From: Dyadobacter sp. CY323
GTDB taxonomy: Bacteria; Bacteroidota; Bacteroidia; Cytophagales; Spirosomataceae
Direction of reading: 5' to 3'
Assembly (NCBI RefSeq): GCF_021390245.1
Contig: NZ_JAJUXH010000002.1
Span: forward strand, 248,001-312,000
Length of the DNA stretch: 64,000 bases
Within the stretch, counting starts at the first letter, position 1; every line of letters starts with the position of its first letter. The translations under genes and the position numbers were made by a program. The notes beneath the pieces were generated by a model. It ran no database searches and was not told the DNA's origin. It saw only the letters and a list, made by a program, of their open reading frames with translations. Shown here piece after piece: positions 1 to 9,727 of the stretch.

Positions 1-2256
1 GTTTTGGTTTTGGTAAATGGAAAAAGGAGGCATCAGTCTTCGCTCGTGAATGTAAACGGTACAGTAAACCGCGGAACCGTCGGAACCGATCTGAATGCAA
101 TTCCAGCAACGGCGGTGGACAAAATTGAAATTCTGAGAGATGGTGCAGCCGCGCAATATGGGTCAGACGCCATCGCCGGCGTCATCAACATCATCTTAAA
201 GTCACGGACCGGATTGAGCGGAAATGTATCTTACGGACAGAATGTGACGAGTTACGATAAGAATTATGTGCTCAATAACGGCAAAGATGGATCCGTGAAC
301 ATTTCTGATGGCGGTACCGCGCAGGTTGGCCTCAATTATGGTCTCAAAATCGGCCCGAAAGGTTTTTTGAATATCACGGGTGAATTTGTAAACCGAGAAG
401 CAACTAACCGGACCGGGACGTACACAGGACAGATTTTTCCGGCAGCAGGTAATATCATCATTGATGAAGACCTTTTGGCTGCTCAGAAAATTACACGAAA
501 TGCGTTTGACATGCGGATCGGAAATTCGAAAGTGAGAGGTGGCGGCGTGGTCATGAATGCCAATATTCCATTATCTGAAAATATTGAAGTCTACGCATTT
601 GGCGGCTACAATAAGAAGGAAGGAAATGCAGCCGGGTTTTATCGTTATCCTAATTCTATTCCAGCAGCCGTCAGATCCTCAGTTCTTTCCATTTACCGTC
701 TCGGCTTTTTGCCTGAGATCAACAGCGACGTCACCGATATTTCGGCTGCAGCCGGTTTTCGCGGGAAAATGGGACAATGGAAATTCGATCTGAGCAATAC
801 TTTTGGAAAGAATGACTTTGATTATACCATATCCAACTCTGTCAATTACACGCAGGCCGTTTCAAGCAGCACTTTTCAGACGGAGTTTAACGCAGGTGGA
901 AATGGCTTTTCTCAAAACACCATTAACCTGGATCTCGGCCGGAAATTTGATGTTTTATATGGACTTAACGTGGCGGTCGGTGCGGAGCAGCGCACAGACA
1001 AGTATACGATCACAGCGGGTGAAGAATCTTCCTACAAAAACTACGACGTCGCAGCCGGAGTAGCAGCGGGAGCGCAGGTTTTTTCAGGGTTTTTTCCGCA
1101 GAATGCCGGCTCACATTCCCGCAGCAGCGTAGCAGGATACATTGATCTGGAACAAGACATTACCAAAGCCTGGGTTTTGAGTGGCGCATTACGTTTTGAG
1201 AACTATTCGGATTTTGGAAATACATTGAACTACAAACTCGCGACCCGGTATAAAATCACCGATGGTATCGCATTACGTGCCTCGGCTAGCAGCGGTTTCC
1301 GAGCGCCATCTTTGCAACAAAGGTATTATGCCAAAACCAATACACTTTTTGTGACGCAAAATGGTCAACAAGTTCCGCAGGAAAGTGGAACATTTACGAA
1401 CGACAGCCGTCCCGCCGAAATCCTGGGTATACCAAAATTGAAACAGGAAACTTCACAAAGCTATACGGTCGGAACCACCATTCAGCTTTCAAATGCATTT
1501 GAACTGACCGTCGATGCATACCAGATTGACATCGACGACCGGATCGTTTTAACTAACAATTTCAACGATGGTGGCAATGCATCACTGAAAGCCCAGCTCG
1601 CAGCAGCAAATGCAACTACCGCCAACTTTTTCTCAAATGCGGTTGACACAAGGTCACGCGGTATTGAAAGCGTACTTTCTTACAACACGAAGTTTGGCGG
1701 TAACCAATCGCTGCGAGCTGTACTTGCAGGCACATTTATCCAGAATAAAGTGAAGAAAGATGCCGCAGGGAAACCGATCATTCATGCATCCGACATTCTG
1801 GTGCAAACCAATCAGGTCAATACCTATTTTAACCGGGAAGACCTGAGCCGTTTTGAAATAGCCAGTCCAAAAAACAAGCAGAGCCTGACGATCAATTATA
1901 ACATTGGAAAACTTGGGTTGATGCTTCGCGCAGTGCGTTTCGGCGAGGTGACATATTGGGACCCTACCATCGATCCTACCAAGCCTGATTCCTGGCCAGT
2001 CAATTCATTAACCGGCCAGAAAGAAACTTTGGACCAGACTTTCGACGCCCGAATTGTCACGGACGTTAACATCAATTACAGCCTTGTGAAAGGGATCAAT
2101 GTTTCAATCGGCGCAAATAACGTCTTTGATGTGTATCAGGAAAAACACACGCATTCAGGGAATGTGAGTTTGGGCCGATTTATATATTCCCGGAGGGTCC
2201 AGCAAATGGGAGTGAATGGCAGGTATGTATTCGCGCGGGTAAATTTTAATTTTTAA
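1..2256 (+). CDS. TonB-dependent receptor, 5' end cut by window
   Basis: Outer-membrane TonB-dependent receptor. The reading frame is open from base 1, so the signal peptide and the start of the plug lie upstream; a TTG at 4 is only an apparent start. The visible part begins inside the plug with the typical VLVNGKRRHQ block and continues through ILRDGAAAQYGSDAIAG, which is the conserved plug end. About 600 residues of alternating beta-barrel sequence follow, closing on an aromatic C-terminus (VNFNF), as expected for BAM-dependent insertion. No N-terminal carboxypeptidase-like domain of the SusC type is visible in this part. The substrate cannot be told from sequence; iron chelates and sugars are both possible. 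The stop overlaps the convergent porin stop by 4 bp, so no separate terminator fits between them. Confidence 0.93.
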   Translation, partial: VLVLVNGKRRHQSSLVNVNGTVNRGTVGTDLNAIPATAVDKIEILRDGAAAQYGSDAIAGVINIILKSRTGLSGNVSYGQNVTSYDKNYVLNNGKDGSVNISDGGTAQVGLNYGLKIGPKGFLNITGEFVNREATNRTGTYTGQIFPAAGNIIIDEDLLAAQKITRNAFDMRIGNSKVRGGGVVMNANIPLSENIEVYAFGGYNKKEGNAAGFYRYPNSIPAAVRSSVLSIYRLGFLPEINSDVTDISAAAGFRGKMGQWKFDLSNTFGKNDFDYTISNSVNYTQAVSSSTFQTEFNAGGNGFSQNTINLDLGRKFDVLYGLNVAVGAEQRTDKYTITAGEESSYKNYDVAAGVAAGAQVFSGFFPQNAGSHSRSSVAGYIDLEQDITKAWVLSGALRFENYSDFGNTLNYKLATRYKITDGIALRASASSGFRAPSLQQRYYAKTNTLFVTQNGQQVPQESGTFTNDSRPAEILGIPKLKQETSQSYTVGTTIQLSNAFELTVDAYQIDIDDRIVLTNNFNDGGNASLKAQLAAANATTANFFSNAVDTRSRGIESVLSYNTKFGGNQSLRAVLAGTFIQNKVKKDAAGKPIIHASDILVQTNQVNTYFNREDLSRFEIASPKNKQSLTINYNIGKLGLMLRAVRFGEVTYWDPTIDPTKPDSWPVNSLTGQKETLDQTFDARIVTDVNINYSLVKGINVSIGANNVFDVYQEKHTHSGNVSLGRFIYSRRVQQMGVNGRYVFARVNFNF

Positions 2257-3629
2257 ATCGAAATCTGATACTGCAAGGTTAGCGAGCCGCGTCTTCCGTT
2301 CGCATCCAGTTGATTAGCGTCAGCAGCATTCCCATACACCGGCCGATTCTCGTAATTAAGTGTCATTTTACCATTATTACCTTTAATCAACCAGTTTATT
2401 CCAAGGTTGTAAACACTCATTCCGTCGTTCAACCTTTCATAGTCTGCATATTGCAGCGACGCAAAAGGCATAAGTGTTCCCTGGCTGCCCAGTAACCCTT
2501 CTTTAAGTTTGTAGCCGGCCTGCGCACAAACCACGCTACCTGTTCCAAACATTGGAAATGCATTACCCTGCGTTCCACCAACGCTTGAAATCGGTTGGGT
2601 GGTCGCAGTTGCCGGGTTCATGATCCCATTATAACGGAGATATCCTTTGCCATAATCAGTTTGAAAATAGCCCAGGTAAGCCGAAACCGCAGTTCCTTTA
2701 TCCTTATTCACAGGCATATCCATATAGGCCGCCACCGACCAGAGATTCATATTACTATACAATGTATCCACAGCCTCTTTTCTCCACGTAGCATCTTTCC
2801 GGGAATTGATGCCCGCCTCGATATTCAGGACCTTGCGCTTTCCGAGATAAGTACCAGTCAGGTAGCCAGGCGTGGTATTATCCTCGGTATCAAATAGGTT
2901 ATAGATCAAAAGCGCTTCGAACTGTTTGTGATGTTTGCGTTGCGAGAAGGTAGAATTCACCCCGATCGCCGGTGGCGCAGCGCCATTTGTCTCCACAGGA
3001 AACGGATCTGCTACTGCAACGCGGTAATTCAGTTTACCGACCTGCCCGCGGCTGTAAACGCTCAGCTTTCGTGCAAACTGGTCCGTCTGATCGACGGTTG
3101 CCTGAGCGAAAACCGGAACGTCCATGGTCATGATCGTGGAAATACTTGGTTGAGAAAAGCGGGATAACCCATTTACAATCGTCAAACCACCTCCGAAACG
3201 AATAAAACTTGTCCCTTTACGCTGGATCTCATATTCTCCTAATGCATCATGGAAGAATGCGGCCACCTTCCGGTTGCTCGGTGTTCCGGCAGTATTGTAA
3301 GCCGGGGACGCACTGACTTTATTAAAATTGTTCATCCCGAACTGCGTGTAAAAGAAAATACGATCGGTAATTTGTCCGAACAACTGCATGCGGGTACGGC
3401 GCAAACCAATGTCAAATGTGTTTGATTTGGGGTCACCGAAAACAGTGGTGCCCGGATTGCTATCGTTCCACCGCAACCAGACCTGGTTCGTGAATGTAGC
3501 TTTTACATAATGTGACCCGGATTCGTTAAGATTGTAACGAATATCACTCTTTGTATTGTCGTCTGAGGGTTTAATCTGCGCCGCAACAAGGCCAGAGCTA
3601 AGCAAAATTATAGAAAGTACTTTCTTCAT
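2253..3629 (-). CDS. Outer-membrane porin, OprO/OprP-like
   Basis: Probable outer-membrane porin of about 458 residues. The chosen ATG at 3629 starts a clean signal peptide (MKKVLSIILLSSGLVAAQ); an in-frame ATG at 3662 would add 11 residues in front of it. The rest is barrel-like sequence, with a DIGLRRTRMQLFGQITDRI block resembling phosphate-selective porin O/P family proteins, ending in LTLQYQISI. Those porins form trimeric channels for anions or other small solutes; the solute here is unknown. A TAtaTTTG element at 3680-3687 on this strand lies inside the start of the opposite regulator gene and is the likely promoter. Family assignment is moderate because porins of this kind diverge quickly. 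Confidence 0.75.
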   Translation of the reverse strand: MKKVLSIILLSSGLVAAQIKPSDDNTKSDIRYNLNESGSHYVKATFTNQVWLRWNDSNPGTTVFGDPKSNTFDIGLRRTRMQLFGQITDRIFFYTQFGMNNFNKVSASPAYNTAGTPSNRKVAAFFHDALGEYEIQRKGTSFIRFGGGLTIVNGLSRFSQPSISTIMTMDVPVFAQATVDQTDQFARKLSVYSRGQVGKLNYRVAVADPFPVETNGAAPPAIGVNSTFSQRKHHKQFEALLIYNLFDTEDNTTPGYLTGTYLGKRKVLNIEAGINSRKDATWRKEAVDTLYSNMNLWSVAAYMDMPVNKDKGTAVSAYLGYFQTDYGKGYLRYNGIMNPATATTQPISSVGGTQGNAFPMFGTGSVVCAQAGYKLKEGLLGSQGTLMPFASLQYADYERLNDGMSVYNLGINWLIKGNNGKMTLNYENRPVYGNAADANQLDANGRRGSLTLQYQISI

Positions 3630-3635
3630 AAACGA

Positions 3636-6512
3636 ATGGATGGTTTCATAGGTCAACTTCAACTTACCGGTCAGTCTGCCAAATATAAGACTGGTTTGTT
3701 TGTCACCATACTCTTTTTTGCCCAGTTCTTATTTCAAACATTTGCCCAGGAGACACCCCCGCTGATCAATTTTCCTTCCTCACTTTATAAAGCCCACAAC
3801 CAGAACTGGGCGATAGATCAGAGTATAGACCATCTGATCTACGCCGCCAATTCGGACGGTTTAATGGAATATGACGGCGCATCCTGGAAACTTTATCCGC
3901 TACCCGATGGACAGATTGTGAGGACATTGCTTTGCGATACAATAGCTGTCGCTGCTTCCGGAAAAGCGGGGAGCAAACCAGTTGCGGAGCAGCGAATTTA
4001 CGTTGGGGGATTTTCTGAGTTTGGATATTGGAAAAAAGAATCGGATGGTCAGCTTCGCTACTATTCGCTGAGCAAAAAAGCGAATCTGCCGAGCCTTAAA
4101 ACGGAAGAAATCTGGCACATTCTCAAAACACCCGGGCACATTTACTTTCAGTCATTCTCTAAAATTTACAAGTATGACGGTAAAACGGTAACCGAAGTAA
4201 CCTCGTCATGGAACCTCATGTTCATGCGCTTCGTACATGGACGAATACTGGTACAGCTAATTGGAAAAGGACTTTTTGAATTAAAAGAAAACCGGTTTAC
4301 ACCTCTGAAAGGGACGGAAGTCCTTTCAGGGGCGATCGTATCCTCGATTTTACCCTGGTCGAATGGGACCATATTAGTAACAACCACAAAAAACGGATTA
4401 TATCTCTATAAAGATTCGATTTTAACTCCCTGGAATATTGGCCTATCGGAAGATTTAAAAACGGACATCATTAACCGCGCACTGGTGCTCAGCCAGGACA
4501 GCAGTCTTGTTTTCGGGACCATTCAAAACGGGGTATATATTATCTCAAAAAACGGGACTCTAAAATATCATTTCAACAAGGAAACCGGTCTGCAGAACAA
4601 CACGGTACTAGCCCTCAAAGAAGATTTCCGAAGTCAGTTATGGATTGGATTGGATCAGGGAATTGACCTGACCAAATTATCGTCACCGGTTATCTCTTAT
4701 CAAACCAGCGATAATCCCCTCGGATCTACTTATGCAGCCGCAATCTGGCGAGGCCGGCTTTATGTAGGGTCTAATAAAGGAGTGTTTTATAAGAAATGGC
4801 CATCCAGCGAGCCATTTCGTTCCATTCCGGGTCTGGAAGGCCAAACCTGGTTCCTGAAAGTATTTGACGATCAGCTGCTATGCGGCCACAATGACGCGAC
4901 TTACCGCATTGAAGAGAATGGCATAACTAAAATTTCTGATATCAATGGCGGCTGGGTGATGTTGCCCGTCAAAAGCGGGAACGACACATTGCTTTTACAG
5001 GGTGGCTACATCGGGTTGCATGTTTACAAAAAGAACAGTCAGAAACGCTGGTCGTACGCATATCCTGTAAAAGGGATTTTACCCATTCCTATCCGGCAGA
5101 TTGTGCGTGATAAAAATGGAATGTTCTGGCTTGGACATGCTTACAAAGGCCTGTTCCTGACCCGATTGAATGCAAAGCTGGATTCGGCATTGCAATGGAA
5201 GGAATTCAAAGCACCGGCTGATCTGCCCAGTGAATTTGCGATCGAGATCACCGATTCAGGAAATAACCTTCGAATACGGTCCGGCAATGCATTTCTGGAA
5301 CCGAATGCCGAAAACAACTTAAAAGTCAGCCCGTTAACCGGCCACGAAGACGAGTCATTCAAAATAAGAAATGGGGTTGATGGTGAATGGTTTAAAGTTT
5401 TCATTAATCGGGTAACGCTATATTCCCTAGGAAAGCCTTCTAAAAATCTGGCATTGAGCCTGATACGCAATAGTGAAACGATTATTCCAATCTCCCGGGA
5501 ATACTACTTCTTTTGCCTGGACAATGGATATGCACTCTACAATCGGTTGACTGATACAAAAACCACCGATATTACGATGAGTCCCGTCATCCGGAAAGTC
5601 GCGAACCTTCGGAATCTTGCAGAAACATTTCCGATTTCCGGCAAACCTTCCCTACCTGCAGAAGTTCGAGCACTCCGAATCATGTTTGCATTGCCAGAGT
5701 ATGGGCAAACGATTCAATACAGGTACCGTTTGAGAGGACTTACGGATCAATGGTCGGAATGGACGGATCAGAGTTTTGTGGAATTCACCAACCTTGAATC
5801 CACCGATTATGTGTTTGAGATACAAAACAGCCTGAATGATACCATTACTGCCTACCACTTTCGCATTAAACCCTATTGGAGGGAAACATTTGCGGCGCAA
5901 GTGTTATTTGCAATACTGATCGCGCTCGCCATTCTCGGGTTGATTTACTATCAGGAAAAACGATTGGTCCGGCACCGCCGGAAACTGCTGGAAGAACAGG
6001 AGGAAAAACTTCGCCAGCAACGTCTGTCCAGCGAAAGGCAAATTATGCAGATCCAGAACGAGAAACTGCAAAGTGAGATTCAAAGCAAAAGCCAGCAACT
6101 GAGCAATGTGGCGATCAATGTGGTCAGGAAGAACGAGATCCTGGAAGAGATCCGTGATGAGCTCAAACAGGTAAAGGCCGAAATGGGCCAGCAATTACCT
6201 AACATCCATTACCAGAAACTACTCAACAGCATTGAACGCAATGTCGCCGGAAAAGATGACTGGGTCCTTTTTGAACAAAATTTTGACGAAGTACACGAAC
6301 ACTTTTTTAAAAGGTTAAGACTTTTGGCACCTAACATTTCTCCGTCCGAACTTCGCCTGGCGGCCTGCCTCCGCATGAATTTATCTACAAAAGAAATGGC
6401 TCCCGTATTGGGCATTTCTAACCGCGGTGTGGAGATCAAGCGTTACAGGCTGCGCAAAAAACTAGGGTTGGGCATGGATGCCAACCTGAACCAGGTTATG
6501 ATGGACATTTAA
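3636..6512 (+). CDS. Beta-propeller / Y_Y_Y / LuxR-type membrane-anchored regulator
   Basis: Transmembrane transcriptional regulator of 958 residues, probably sensing a glycan in the periplasm. Seen in order: an N-terminal hydrophobic stretch (about 20-37) ending FAQE like a signal peptide; a large repeat region (about 40-650) with propeller-type blocks such as LWIGLDQGI and FWLGHAYKGLF; a Y_Y_Y domain (about 678-738, YRYRLRGLTDQWSEW); a membrane segment (about 752-772); a charged coiled coil (775-850); and a C-terminal LuxR-type helix-turn-helix (about 898-958, SPSELRLAACLRMNLSTKEM). There is no histidine-kinase or receiver domain, so it would act as a one-component regulator on the inner face of the membrane. 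It directly precedes susC and is its likely activator. The start is uncertain: the ATG at 3636 leaves only 6 bp to the divergent porin ATG, and a TTG at 3696 would give a more usual signal peptide. Confidence 0.88.
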   Translation: MDGFIGQLQLTGQSAKYKTGLFVTILFFAQFLFQTFAQETPPLINFPSSLYKAHNQNWAIDQSIDHLIYAANSDGLMEYDGASWKLYPLPDGQIVRTLLCDTIAVAASGKAGSKPVAEQRIYVGGFSEFGYWKKESDGQLRYYSLSKKANLPSLKTEEIWHILKTPGHIYFQSFSKIYKYDGKTVTEVTSSWNLMFMRFVHGRILVQLIGKGLFELKENRFTPLKGTEVLSGAIVSSILPWSNGTILVTTTKNGLYLYKDSILTPWNIGLSEDLKTDIINRALVLSQDSSLVFGTIQNGVYIISKNGTLKYHFNKETGLQNNTVLALKEDFRSQLWIGLDQGIDLTKLSSPVISYQTSDNPLGSTYAAAIWRGRLYVGSNKGVFYKKWPSSEPFRSIPGLEGQTWFLKVFDDQLLCGHNDATYRIEENGITKISDINGGWVMLPVKSGNDTLLLQGGYIGLHVYKKNSQKRWSYAYPVKGILPIPIRQIVRDKNGMFWLGHAYKGLFLTRLNAKLDSALQWKEFKAPADLPSEFAIEITDSGNNLRIRSGNAFLEPNAENNLKVSPLTGHEDESFKIRNGVDGEWFKVFINRVTLYSLGKPSKNLALSLIRNSETIIPISREYYFFCLDNGYALYNRLTDTKTTDITMSPVIRKVANLRNLAETFPISGKPSLPAEVRALRIMFALPEYGQTIQYRYRLRGLTDQWSEWTDQSFVEFTNLESTDYVFEIQNSLNDTITAYHFRIKPYWRETFAAQVLFAILIALAILGLIYYQEKRLVRHRRKLLEEQEEKLRQQRLSSERQIMQIQNEKLQSEIQSKSQQLSNVAINVVRKNEILEEIRDELKQVKAEMGQQLPNIHYQKLLNSIERNVAGKDDWVLFEQNFDEVHEHFFKRLRLLAPNISPSELRLAACLRMNLSTKEMAPVLGISNRGVEIKRYRLRKKLGLGMDANLNQVMMDI
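3680..3687 (-). promoter_or_regulatory. -7 promoter element for the porin gene
   Basis: On the minus strand the bases read TATATTTG, a full match to the Bacteroidota -7 consensus TAnnTTTG. It lies about 50 bp upstream of the porin ATG at 3629. No good -33 TTG is visible at the usual spacing. The site overlaps codons of the divergent regulator's signal peptide. Confidence 0.45.
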
Positions 6513-6574
6513 TGCTTATTGTACTTATCTTCTAGAAATTCCTCAATACAAGCTATTCTCCTGCATTATTCCCA

Positions 6575-6596
6575 GTGATGTAGTGGTGATGTAGTG
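6575..6596 (+). promoter_or_regulatory. Tandem 11-bp direct repeat, putative operator
   Basis: GTGATGTAGTG occurs twice, perfectly and with no spacer, at 6575-6585 and 6586-6596. The repeats end 6 bp before the -33 element of the susC promoter, where a class II-type activator would bind. The upstream gene encodes a LuxR-type DNA-binding regulator, the obvious candidate ligand. The link is inferred from position only. Confidence 0.55.
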
Positions 6597-6602
6597 CTTT
6601 TT

Positions 6603-6634
6603 TTGATTCCCGCCACCGACTGGATTTATATTTG
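6603..6634 (+). promoter_or_regulatory. Promoter of the susC operon
   Basis: TTG at 6603-6605 and TAtaTTTG at 6627-6634 are separated by 21 bp, matching the Bacteroidota -33/-7 promoter form. The predicted start of transcription near 6639 gives a 5' leader of about 43 nt before the susC ATG at 6682. Confidence 0.7.
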
Positions 6635-6681
6635 AAGTCAATTAATTCTTATAATAATTCAATCAGCTAATTAATAACTAA

Positions 6682-9600
6682 ATGAAAACTATTGTACGAT
6701 TGCTGTACATGCTCGTTTTCCTGTCGGTCGGCACCACAGTGCTGGCGCAGGAAATCAATGTGACAGGAAAAGTCACATCCAGTACCGATAATTCTGCTCT
6801 TCCAGGTGCCAGCGTTCTGATAAAGGGAACTACTACAGGTGTCCCAACCGACGCTGAGGGAAATTATGCGATCCGCGTACCGTCGGCACAATCTGTGCTT
6901 GTTTTCTCCATGATCGGGATGAATCCCCAGGAAGTCACCGTAGGAACGCAAACCGTCGTAAATGTAGCAATGCAGGAAGATGTGCGGTCTCTGGAAGAAT
7001 TTGTGGTGGTTGGTTATGGAACTCAGCGAAAGCTTGATGTTACCGGCTCCGTTGTTCAGATCAAAGGGGAAGAAATATCAAAACAGCCTTCTATGAACGC
7101 AGTGAGCGGTTTGCAGGGAAAAGTTGCGGGGGTTCAGATCAACAATTCAGGAAAGCCTGGTGAAGCTCCGCAAATTCGGATTCGTGGCGTCGGTACCGCG
7201 TATGGTAGCGCAAATCCATTGTATGTGGTTGATGGCGTGTGGTTTGATGATATCAGCTTTCTGAATTCAGGTGATATCGAAAGCATGAACATTCTGAAAG
7301 ATGCTTCAAGCCAATCCATTTACGGTGTCCGCGCTGCAAATGGGGTGGTTTTGATCACAACGAAAAAAGGGAAATCCGGAAAAGCCGTTGTCGATTACAA
7401 TGGTTTTGTTGGCTTCCAGAAAGTGACAAACCAGATCAAAATGGCGAATGCGAACGAATATGCCACGATGGTCAACGAGCTTAGTAATATCAATGGCAAA
7501 GGAAACGTACTCGATCCGACCCAGTATGGCGAAGGCACCGACTGGTACCATCAGATCCTGCGCAATGCGCTGATTACCAATCACCAGCTTTCCATTAGCG
7601 GTGGCGGCGAAAAATCGACGTACAACTTCTCGCTCGGCTACCTGAACCAGGATGGTGTTGTTGAGAAAAATAATTTCAAACGCTATACCGCACGTCTTCA
7701 AAGTGATTTTCAAGTATTTAAAAGTCTGAAAATCGGGTATACTGCCACGGGTTCATTCAGCAAGTCCAAAGATGAGGCCGGCGGGATTTTCCGCCAGTTG
7801 TATGCTGCCGGACCTGTTGTTCCCGTGTATTATGCCGATGGAACTTACGGTGATCCAACGGATTACAATCTGGGTGACGGTAACAATTTCAACCCGCAGG
7901 TTACGATTGATTATTTTAACCAAAATACCAAAAAGACGTTGCTGACTGGTAATGTGTACGCAGAACTATCGGTACTGAAAGGTCTGACTTTTAAAACCAG
8001 CCTAGGCGGGCGTTATTCGCAGGATGAAACACGGTTTTATAACCCGCAATACGTTGCCACTTTCAAACAACGCAATACAACAAGTCTGCTTGAATTCACG
8101 CGTCCGCAAAGTCGCTACTGGATTTTTGAAAATACATTAACCTACACAAAAGACTTCGGAAACCACAGCTTTACCGCATTGGTCGGGCAATCCGCACAAC
8201 GTGACCAGTCTTACAAACTGACCGCCAGCGCATTGAACGTTCCGTATGCCAGCGAAGGTGACCTTTATCTGACACTCGGTAATACCGACGGACGTAATGT
8301 GGTCGACGAGGGTGATTTGGGGACTTATGCTTCTTATTTCGGTCGGGTAAATTACTCATTTGGCGATCGCTACCTTCTGAATGCATCTCTTCGCGCCGAC
8401 GGTTCTTCAAAATTCTTCCAGGGTGGAAATGCCTGGGGCTACTTCCCGTCCGTTGGAGCTGGCTGGGTAATTAGTAATGAGTCGTTTATGAAAGGTCAGA
8501 ATATCTTTGACAATCTTAAAGTGAGAGGTAGCTGGGGTAAAATCGGGAATGCGTCTGTCCCCTCGAACTTGTCGACACTTACTGTCGCAACCGGCGGCGG
8601 ACTTGCTGCGATTTTTGGTGGTCAGTTGAATACCGGTGCCAGCATTAACACCATTATTCCACCCACAACGTATTGGGAAAGAGGTGTCGGAACAGACATT
8701 GGTATCGAGGCTGCTGTCCTGAAATCACGACTGACTCTTGAACTGGACTATTATATCAAGAAGACCGAGCGGGCGATTTTTGACATCCCGGTACTTACTT
8801 CGATCGGAACGGAATCAGGAAGAATTGTAGGAAATCAGGCCAATTTCGAGAACAAAGGTTTTGAGTTTGCATTGAACTGGAGAGATGAGATCGGGAAAGA
8901 CCTTTCATACAGCATTGGTTTCAATGGAGGCGTGAATAATAACAAAGTACTCTCTGTATCGTCGGGTGCCAATCCGATCTACGATGGAGGCGTGGGACTT
9001 ACCAGTGGTGCATTGGCAACCCGCACGAAAGTGGGCGACCCGATCGGTTCATTCTACGGATACGTTGTGGAAGGCATTTTCCAAAACCAGGATGAAATCA
9101 GCAAATCGGCTCAACCCAATGCAAAACCGGGTGATTTCAAATACCGCGACGTCAGCGGAACAGCGGGAACGCCGGACGGTACCATTTCAGGTCTGGACAG
9201 ACAGGTGATCGGCAATCCGAATCCAAAGTTTACATACGGTATCAACACCAGCTGGACCTACAAAAACATTGATCTGTCCCTGGACTTTCAGGGTGTTGCG
9301 AAAATTGACATTTATAATGCAAATCTTGGCTGGAGATATGGTAACGAAAACTTCACCAAGGATTTCTATGACAACCGCTGGCATGGAGAAGGAACTTCAA
9401 ATACCTATCCTTCCGCAAACATCGGTGGTGGTCAGAACTATCTTCCAAATACTTTTTTTGTACAAAGCGGCAGTTATTTCCGGGTCCGGAATGCGCAGTT
9501 AGGTTTCACATTTCCGCAGGCAGTAAACGAAAAATTGAAAATTAGAAAACTTCGTTTGTATGCTAATGCGCAAAACCCGCTTAATTTTTTCAAATACAAA

Positions 9601-9714
9601 GGGTTATCTCCTGAGGTTCGGGCGAATGAAAACAAGCCTACCCAGGCTGGAATTGACGCCAACGTCTATCCGCTTTCTGCGACTTACAACTTCGGTATCA
9701 ATGTTACTTTCTAA
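6682..9714 (+). CDS. susC: SusC/RagA-family TonB-linked outer-membrane transporter
   Basis: Outer-membrane importer for oligosaccharides that works with the SusD lipoprotein encoded next. Length is 1010 residues, normal for the family. Visible: signal peptide ending VLAQ (about 1-23); a carboxypeptidase-regulatory-like domain (about 25-110, VTGKVTSSTDNSALPGASV); the SusC plug (about 115-230) with the hallmark VVVGYGTQRKLDVTGSV and VRAANGVVLITTKKGK; then a beta-barrel ending NFGINVTF. There is no N-terminal STN signalling domain, which fits control by the adjacent regulator rather than by a FecIR system. It is the first gene of an operon that continues through SusD, a LamG lipoprotein and two glucanases. 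The substrate is inferred from those glucanases to be beta-1,2-glucan fragments. Confidence 0.95.
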   Translation: MKTIVRLLYMLVFLSVGTTVLAQEINVTGKVTSSTDNSALPGASVLIKGTTTGVPTDAEGNYAIRVPSAQSVLVFSMIGMNPQEVTVGTQTVVNVAMQEDVRSLEEFVVVGYGTQRKLDVTGSVVQIKGEEISKQPSMNAVSGLQGKVAGVQINNSGKPGEAPQIRIRGVGTAYGSANPLYVVDGVWFDDISFLNSGDIESMNILKDASSQSIYGVRAANGVVLITTKKGKSGKAVVDYNGFVGFQKVTNQIKMANANEYATMVNELSNINGKGNVLDPTQYGEGTDWYHQILRNALITNHQLSISGGGEKSTYNFSLGYLNQDGVVEKNNFKRYTARLQSDFQVFKSLKIGYTATGSFSKSKDEAGGIFRQLYAAGPVVPVYYADGTYGDPTDYNLGDGNNFNPQVTIDYFNQNTKKTLLTGNVYAELSVLKGLTFKTSLGGRYSQDETRFYNPQYVATFKQRNTTSLLEFTRPQSRYWIFENTLTYTKDFGNHSFTALVGQSAQRDQSYKLTASALNVPYASEGDLYLTLGNTDGRNVVDEGDLGTYASYFGRVNYSFGDRYLLNASLRADGSSKFFQGGNAWGYFPSVGAGWVISNESFMKGQNIFDNLKVRGSWGKIGNASVPSNLSTLTVATGGGLAAIFGGQLNTGASINTIIPPTTYWERGVGTDIGIEAAVLKSRLTLELDYYIKKTERAIFDIPVLTSIGTESGRIVGNQANFENKGFEFALNWRDEIGKDLSYSIGFNGGVNNNKVLSVSSGANPIYDGGVGLTSGALATRTKVGDPIGSFYGYVVEGIFQNQDEISKSAQPNAKPGDFKYRDVSGTAGTPDGTISGLDRQVIGNPNPKFTYGINTSWTYKNIDLSLDFQGVAKIDIYNANLGWRYGNENFTKDFYDNRWHGEGTSNTYPSANIGGGQNYLPNTFFVQSGSYFRVRNAQLGFTFPQAVNEKLKIRKLRLYANAQNPLNFFKYKGLSPEVRANENKPTQAGIDANVYPLSATYNFGINVTF

Positions 9715-9727
9715 TTTCAGAACAGAC

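Noticed and set aside
9560..9727. Longer SusD start at 9560
   Set aside because: It would overlap the end of susC by about 150 bp and bury the lipoprotein signal that begins at 9728.
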